Part shown: positions 57,425 through 64,000 of the stretch, piece after piece
How the letters are laid out: each line of letters opens with the position of its first letter
How positions within the stretch are numbered: the stretch's first letter is position 1
Assembly (NCBI RefSeq): GCF_026151205.1
Contig: NC_087078.1
Location: 15,703,118 to 15,767,117, forward strand
Direction: 5' to 3'
From: Bolinopsis microptera
Lineage: Eukaryota > Ctenophora > Tentaculata > Lobata > Bolinopsidae
Length of the DNA: 64,000 bases
Program-made: the position numbers and the translations under genes
The notes under the pieces: model-generated
What the model was told of the DNA's origin: nothing
Seen by the model: the letters and a program-made list of their open reading frames with translations, nothing else
Databases searched by the model: none

Positions 57425-59851
57425 TAAAGCGAGGGCTATTGGCACTCCCAGCCTATAAATAGGAACCTAACCTGCCCACTCCCAGCCTATAAATAGGAAC
57501 CTAACCTGCCCACTCCCAGCCTATAAATAGGAACCTAACCTGCCCACTCCCAGCCTATAAATAGGAACCTAACCTTGGCTGCCCACTCCCAGCCTATAAA
57601 TGGAAAACCTAACCTACTGAGTATTGGCACTCCCACCCTATAAATGGAAAACCTAACCTACTGAGTATTGGCACTCCCAGCCTATAAATAGGAACCTAAC
57701 CTACTGAGTATTGGCACTCCCAGCCTATAAATAGGAACCTAACCTACTGAGTATTGGCACTCCCAGCCTATAAATAGGAACCTAACCTACTGAGTACTGG
57801 CACTCCCAGCCTATAAATAGGAACCTAACCTACTGAGTATTGGCACTCCCAGCCTATAAATGGAAAACCTAACCTACTGAGTATTGGCACTCCCAGCCTA
57901 TAAATAGGAACCTAACCTACTGAGTATTGGCACTCCCAGCCTATAAATGGAAAACCTAACCTACTGAGTATTGGCACTCCCAGCCTATAAATAGGAACCT
58001 AACCTACTGAGTATTGGCACTCCCAGCCTATAAATAGGAACCTAACCTACTGAGTATTGGCACTCCCAGCCTATAAATAGGAACCTAACCTACTGAGTAT
58101 TGGCACTCCCAGCCTATAAATAGGAACCTAACCTACTGAGTATTGGCACTCCCAGCCTATAAATAGGAACCTAACCTGCCCACTCCCAGCCTATAAATAG
58201 GAACCTAACCTTGGCTGCCCACTCCCAGCCTATAAATGGAAAACCTAACCTACTGAGTATTGGCACTCCCAGCCTATAAATGGAAAACCTAACCTACTGA
58301 GTATTGGCACTCCCAGCCTATAAATAGGAACCTAACCTACTGAGTATTGGCACTCCCAGCCTATAAATAGGAACCTAACCTACTGAGTATTGGCACTCCC
58401 AGCCTATAAATAGGAACCTAACCTACTGAGTATTGGCACTCCCAGCCTATAAATGGAAAACCTAACCTACTGAGTATTGGCACTCCCAGCCTATAAATAG
58501 GAACCTAACCTACTGAGTATTGGCACTCCCAGCCTATAAATAGGAACCTAACCTACTGAGTATTGGCACTCCCAGCCTATAAATAGGAACCTAACCTGCC
58601 CACTCCCAGCCTATAAATAGGAACCTAACCTGCCCACTCCCAGCCTATAAATAGGAACCTAACCTTGGCTGCCCACTCCCAGCCTATAAATGGAAAACCT
58701 AACCTGCCCACTCCCAGCCTATAAATAGGAACCTAACCTGCCCACTCCCAGCCTATAAATAGGAACCTAACCTGCCCACTCCCAGCCTATAAATAGGAAC
58801 CTAACCTTGGCTGCCCACTCCCAGCCTATAAATGGAAAACCTAACCTACTGAGTATTGGCACTCCCAGCCTATAAATGGAAAACCTAACCTACTGAGTAT
58901 TGGCACTCCCAGCCTATAAATAGGAACCTAACCTACTGAGTATTGGCACTCCCAGCCTATAAATAGGAACCTAACCTACTGAGTATTGGCACTCCCAGCC
59001 TATAAATAGGAACCTAACCTACTGAGTATTGGCACTCCCAGCCTATAAATAGGAACCTAACCTACTGAGTATTGGCACTCCCAGCCTATAAATGGAAAAC
59101 CTAACCTACTGAGTATTGGCACTCCCAGCCTATAAATAGGAACCTAACCTACTGAGTATTGGCACTCCCAGCCTATAAATAGGAACCTAACCTACTGAGT
59201 ATTGGCACTCCCAGCCTATAAATAGGAACCTAACCTACTGAGTATTGGCACTCCCAGCCTATAAATAGGAACCTAACCTACTGAGTATTGGCACTCCCAG
59301 CCTATAAATAGGAACCTAACCTACTGAGTATTGGCACTCCCAGCCTATAAATGGAAAACCTAACCTACTGAGTATTGGCACTCCCAGCCTATAAATAGGA
59401 ACCTAACCTACTGAGTATTGGCACTCCCAGCCTATAAATAGGAACCTAACCTACTGAGTACTGGCACTCCCAGCCTATAAATAGGAACCTAACCTACTGA
59501 GTATTGGCACTCCCAGCCTATAAATAGGAACCTAACCTACTGAGTATTGGCACTCCCAGCCTATAAATAGGAACCTAATAGGGCTATTGAGTACTGGCAC
59601 TCCCAGCCTATAAATAGGAACCTATTAGGGCTACTGAGTACTGGCACTCCCAGCCTATAAATAGGAACCTAACCTACTGAGTACTGGCACTCCCAGCCTA
59701 TAAATAGGAACCTAACCTACTGAGTACTGGCACTCCCAGCCTATAAATAGGAACCTAACCTTGGGTGCCCACTCCCAGCCTATAAATAGGAACCTAATAG
59801 GGCTATTGAGTATTGGCACTCCCAGCCTATAAATAGAAAACCTAACCTAAA
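57425..59851 (+). repeat. 2.4-kb minisatellite, ~43-bp unit, with higher-order structure
   Basis: The unit CACTCCCAGCCTATAAATAG followed by GAACCTAACCTACTGAGTAT and TGG is repeated about 58 times, right after CRIM1 exon 10. Variants are TATAAATGGAAAACC, a short ~33-bp unit starting TGCCCACTCCC, and a TTGGCTGCC variant. Their order recurs in blocks starting near 57470, 58175, 58590 and 58690. Every unit carries TATAAATA or TATAAATG. Confidence 0.95.
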
Positions 59852-60087
59852 ATTACCAGCTTCACTGTCGGGAGTGCTGTGCTCTAATTACCTGCACGTT
59901 CCACTGTAATTATAATATTGATTAACAGGACTCAATGTGTGGTATTTCTAGTTAATTTGGAACCAATTTCTCGGTATAATGCTGGAATTAATGAACGTAG
60001 ATGTTATTTACACAATGGATAGACTGACTGCTAAAACGAAAATATTCCTTAAAATTGCTAAAAGTGGCTATAATAATAATGCCACTG

Positions 60088-60130
60088 CCAGCCATTCTGC
60101 CAGCCATTCTGCCAGCCATTCTGCCAGCCA
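60088..60130 (+). repeat. 12-bp tandem repeat CTGCCAGCCATT
   Basis: Four imperfect copies of CTGCCAGCCATT. Confidence 0.8.
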
Positions 60131-61048
60131 TACCGTATACTGCATCATACTGTGACAATGATATAATGTATCAGCGATATACTGGCTCAATAATATAAGT
60201 TATGTAATATGTTAAATGTTATACTATATAATATTTAAGATCTCTACGTGATCGTCTAGCAGTCAACATGGACACTTGAAGCCACGTGATGTATAGGTTT
60301 CACTTTTGCTGGAATAAGAATTGGTTCTGTTTCGCTTTTTGGTGGAATGAGGATTTGTCCTGTGTAATAAAACAAAATTGTAAAGTATTACTCCCGAATA
60401 AGTTAGTTTTTATGTGAGTAAAGAATGTTGATGAAAAGGTCAGGGTTAGAGTGGCGTGACTAATCAGGCAGGTGGTATTTCCTGTTAAAAATAAAACATT
60501 CATATCATACTTGACATACCAGTATAATGTAGACCACACGGTCACGGACCTTCTAATTAGATTTGTCTTTAACAAGGAACAAATTAATTAGATCGGCTAG
60601 CACAGTCCTGAAACGGGTTGAATTTCCACCGGAATTTACGTTGAAACTCACATGTTAAATATTTGTTAAAAAGTGTAAAATTCCTAACATTAATTAGCTG
60701 GCATGGTGGGCATATCTTGAGATATGCCCATAACTTCACTGATCGTGTCCCTGAAGTTACCTTTACCAACTTAGAGGGCTGTTATATCAAATTTCGCAAC
60801 TTCCAGTCATGACAGTAACTCTGGTATCTAATATAGCATTTTAAGCGATAACTTGTCACGTATAATTCGTGGGAACAAAGTGTTACGATCTGTTATGTAG
60901 AGCACATTTAAGCACAATATGTTAAAGTTATAGCGGATATTTTTAGATAAGTTTACTTGTGTTTCAAATCTTATAGGCTATTGAGCTTCACACAAGATAT
61001 CCTAGATTTACACGCTCCGTAAAATATGTTTTCTAATGAGTTTAAACC
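60131..61048. other. Non-coding DNA
   Basis: No exon is recognised. A hairpin GGGCATATCTTGAGATATGCCC lies at 60708-60730. Confidence 0.4.
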
Positions 61049-61460
61049 AACCCCGCCTCCCCCTCCCCCCCCCCCCCTTCCTCCCCCCTTTCCTCCCCCC
61101 TTTCATCCACCCCTTCCCCTTCCTCCGCCCTTTCTCCCCCCCCCCCTTCCTCCTCCTTCCTCCCCACCCCCCTTCCTCCCCCCTTTCCTCCCCCCTTTCC
61201 TCCACCCCTTCCCCCTTTCTCCCCCCCTTTCTCCCCCCTTTCTCCCCCCCCCCTTCCTCCCCCCTTTCTCCCCCCCCCCCTTCCTCCCCTTCCTCCCCCC
61301 TATGTCCCCCTTCCTCCCCCCTTTCTCCCCCCTTTCTCCCCCCCTTCCTCCCCCTTTCTCCCCCCCTTCCTCCCCTTCCTCCCCCCTTTCTCCCCCCTTC
61401 CTCCCCCCTTTCTCCCCCCCTTCCTCCCCCCTTTCTCCCCCCCCCCCCCTTCCTCCCCAT
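61049..61460 (+). repeat. ~410-bp polypyrimidine tract
   Basis: The tract is nearly pure C/T, made of (C)5-14 runs separated by TTCCT and TTTCT, with only a handful of A or G interruptions. The reading frames across it are low-complexity proline- or glycine-rich and are not genes. It can form triplex DNA, i-motif and G-quadruplex on the complementary strand. Confidence 0.95.
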
Positions 61461-62857
61461 ATTTTCGCTAAATAAGCTAATGTCAGAGGTATCCGTTATG
61501 CTTATTTGAATATATGGAATGATTTTTAACATTCTTTACAATACCTGTACAGTAACACAACATTTCTATACAGCTATTTTACACGCCTAATTTGAATACC
61601 GTTTTAGGTATTCCGAAATAACTCTGCAAATACCAACGTTTTCCAATCCTCCAACTTTTTACCTTACACATAGTAAGGTATAATCAGTCACAGTAAGATA
61701 TCTCTATCTCGCTTTCCAAGAAAAACGACCTAATTCTGGGTCAAATTCCAATCTCATCTTATTCAGTAAGAAGATATATGTTGACAGTGTTGTGAAATTA
61801 TACGCCTTCTTTCAATGCACCCCTCTTTTCATTTTTGGCTACATTCCAACTTGAGATAAGATCAACATAATAGTCTGCATTTCTGTATCCCATGAAATAT
61901 TTTAAGTCCTGAAATTCCTCGTTTGGTATGCAGATTCTCATCGCTCACAAACGTAAAAAGTATGCGCAGAAGATTATAAAACCTGGCTTCACTGCCCTTA
62001 AAATTTTAATCATCTCATATCTCCTCTGACTTACCATGTAAGGCAACAAATCCTTCGTTATTGATAAATTCGCAGTTAAACATGTTTAGTTGATGTCTGT
62101 TGCAAATTCGCAGTTACACAATGAGTTGAACAATGAGTAATCATAACACTATTTTAACAGTGTAGTATGGTACTTTTAGTAATAAACATCATCAGTACTA
62201 ATTATGTAAAGGAATTCAGGTTTGCACAAATTTTAAAGAAAAATACAGAGCCTGAGAAATGCAAGGAATAGCCCTCCGTTATTGACATCTCTTATTAGGC
62301 AATTAACGGATAACAGCATTCCAGCAGCCCACTGAACCTCACAACCTTTCTTTTTATAATGTCTTTGAGCTTCTCTATACTACAGAGGTACTGTTCACTG
62401 CTAAATAGAAATATAAATACAATAAAACTTTAACCCTGTTTTACCATACTATTTGGGATAAAGAAGAGTTGTGGGATAATAAATCTGACATTTGCTACAT
62501 TTCCTTATTCAGTTATTCAGTTTCGATCGAATTCAATCGGGGATCACCCGAGTGTGCATCATATCAATTATCCCTGGCCAGTGGGCCTATTATTCTTTCT
62601 AACAGTATTCGGGCCCCTTCAGACTGTTCTTCAGTAGATGTATGTGACTTCACTGACTTGATACGCTGCCAAGGAATCAACACGGTAACTGTAGTGCAAC
62701 AAACTGATGACATTTCTTAGACACATACCGATTACCGGGACGTGGAGAGTCAAATCTGGGCGGTGCGTTTGCCGGCTACATATGTATGTACTCGTTTTAA
62801 GAAAACCTTTCAGTGGTTTACTCCCATCAAGTCAGAATCATTTACACAAACTTCGCC
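61461..62857. other. Non-coding or unrecognised DNA
   Basis: An 83-codon plus-strand frame (62469-62720) has a segment rich in Cys and Ser (APSDCSSVDVCDFTDLIRCQ) but no matching splice sites or family. I see no CRIM1 exon. Confidence 0.4.
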
Positions 62858-63118
62858 TTGAATTTTTATGTCTTCGGCAAGTTGTACGTTGAGTAAGTAT
62901 TCAAAATAAAAAAGTGTATGTAAAGAGACAAAATAATTGCAGTGAACAGAACTTTCCTTAAAGCTTTGATCGAAGAATTTTTCAATTTGTCATGATATGG
63001 CCTAGTGACCAGAATATCCTACTTCCCCATCACATACACTTATTTATTTTGGAAAGGTACTTACTCATTACTCAACGTACAACTTGCACTTTGCAGTTGC
63101 TGAAGACATAGAAATTCT
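62858..63118. mobile_element. Short inverted-repeat element
   Basis: TATGTCTTCGGCAAGTTGTACGTTGAGTAAGTA near 62868 is mirrored, with gaps, by TACTTACTCATTACTCAACGTACAACTTGC onward near 63058, ending GAAGACATA. The spacer is about 150 bp and non-coding. Confidence 0.65.
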
Positions 63119-64000
63119 TCATCTATTTTTGTTTGGGGCTGTGTCTTGGGGAGTTTCAAGTTATGACTTTTCAGTTATTGCAATTTTAAGTCTTTAAGAG
63201 GCGGCGGGGTATATTTTAAGTTTTCAAATTGAATAATTACTCTCTGGTTGCGACCAATGACCATTTAGGGTGTTTTAACGCCACTTCACAACATATTTTT
63301 ACCAAAATTCTTCATTTTCTAACCCACATCAAATTGTAGGGATGATAAGTTCGCGTGATCTCATCAACTGGCCCTTTTTCAATACATTTTAAGAGTTTTA
63401 ACACTTAGAAGACACGTACTTTTTCTACAACGAGTATTAAAAACTCACTGGAAAGTTCTAAAACCAAATATTTGCACCGCGAAAGTAATGTAGTATCTCA
63501 CAAGGAACCTTGTTGATAACTAGATCAGTAAGTAGTAAGTACTGGTACCCACGTGGTACGGTGTTATCCCACGCATGTGTTGTTGACGCAACTCTGTTGT
63601 GATCTCATGAGAATACACAAATATTTGTCGACACTCTGTACTTGCAATATTAATGTAGGTACTTGCTTTAATACAATAAAACTTTATTTTATCATCCACC
63701 TTAAAATTCGGGGATTTTTTCTCTTGAAAATTAGGTAGAAATCAGAAGGTTGCATATACACTATACAGTAGTTGTAACGATGATGAGAACGCACACTAAA
63801 TGTTCAGTGCGTATTACATTTTATTCGGCTGTGTCTTCGGTTGTGATGGATATTTCTGATGCGATAAAAACTGACTTTGTATCAAATAATACTATTAGCT
63901 TCCTCCCTATGACAACAGGCTTCCTCCCTGTGACAGCGGACGTTAACGGGCTACTCACTTTTATACAATGAAACTTTAAATTATCATTACCTTATTAGAT
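63119..64000. other. Non-coding DNA to window end
   Basis: No exon, RNA gene or repeat is recognised beyond short AT-rich stretches. It may be CRIM1 intron. Confidence 0.4.

Noticed and set aside
61008-61532. Long Pro-rich and Gly/Arg-rich frames on both strands
   Set aside because: They arise from the polypyrimidine tract, where stop codons are rare by composition.
62469-62720. Further CRIM1 exon
   Set aside because: Contains a few cysteines, but the spacing does not fit VWC or antistasin modules and splice sites are lacking.
1-64000. CRISPR array, operon or prophage
   Set aside because: Tandem repeats here lack repeat-spacer structure; spliced genes and LINEs show an animal genome.

Overview
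This is a slice of an intron-rich, AT-rich animal genome. Spliced host genes, CR1-like LINEs, two Penelope-like elements, many palindromic non-autonomous DNA elements and long minisatellites all point to an invertebrate metazoan. A cnidarian or another early-branching or lophotrochozoan animal is plausible, but the sequence alone does not fix the phylum. Nothing bacterial (operons, Shine-Dalgarno sites, CRISPR) is present.

Region 1 (1-16.1 kb) is the 5' half of a MYCBP2/PAM/Highwire/RPM-1 orthologue on the minus strand. Fifteen exons can be read from the start codon at 15709 down to 149, where the gene leaves the window. They give the N-terminal region, the RCC1-like repeats and a Cys-rich segment. 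An E-box cluster lies about 290 bp upstream of the start codon. A small plus-strand gene for a coiled-coil protein is nested in one intron (about 4.2-5.3 kb). Other introns hold a (GGGTAA)n telomere-like block, a 111-bp palindromic MITE and a tRNA-like SINE.

Region 2 (17.5-37.8 kb) is a transposon cluster. It holds a nearly complete CR1-like LINE (17.9-23.6 kb; ORF1, a separate SGNH-esterase ORF, and a 1167-aa PHD/endonuclease/RT ORF, the last two starting on ATGA stop-start overlaps). It also holds a second, 5'-truncated LINE of the same group (25.56-28.86 kb), a ~110-bp hairpin element as an inverted dimer and as single copies, and a 517-bp foldback. A 3.2-kb foldback with TTAA flanks contains two further nested inverted-repeat elements. 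A Penelope GIY-YIG fragment with a 3' repeat and a minus-strand LINE tail complete the cluster.

Region 3 (39.7-57.1 kb and probably beyond) is a CRIM1 orthologue on the plus strand. Ten exons join in consistent reading phase: signal peptide, IGFBP N-terminal module, VWC-type modules, three antistasin repeats and another VWC. The transmembrane part is not seen. Its introns carry a full-length Penelope-like element (minus strand, RT plus GIY-YIG, 789 aa), another TTAA-flanked foldback, a second copy of the Penelope-associated repeat, and several minisatellites.

Region 4 (57.1-64 kb) contains a 2.4-kb minisatellite with higher-order structure, a 410-bp polypyrimidine tract and a small inverted-repeat element. 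I could not find further CRIM1 exons there.

Exon boundaries were read by eye from splice consensus and phase and may be off by a base or two. Gene names rest on recognised domain patterns, not on a database search.
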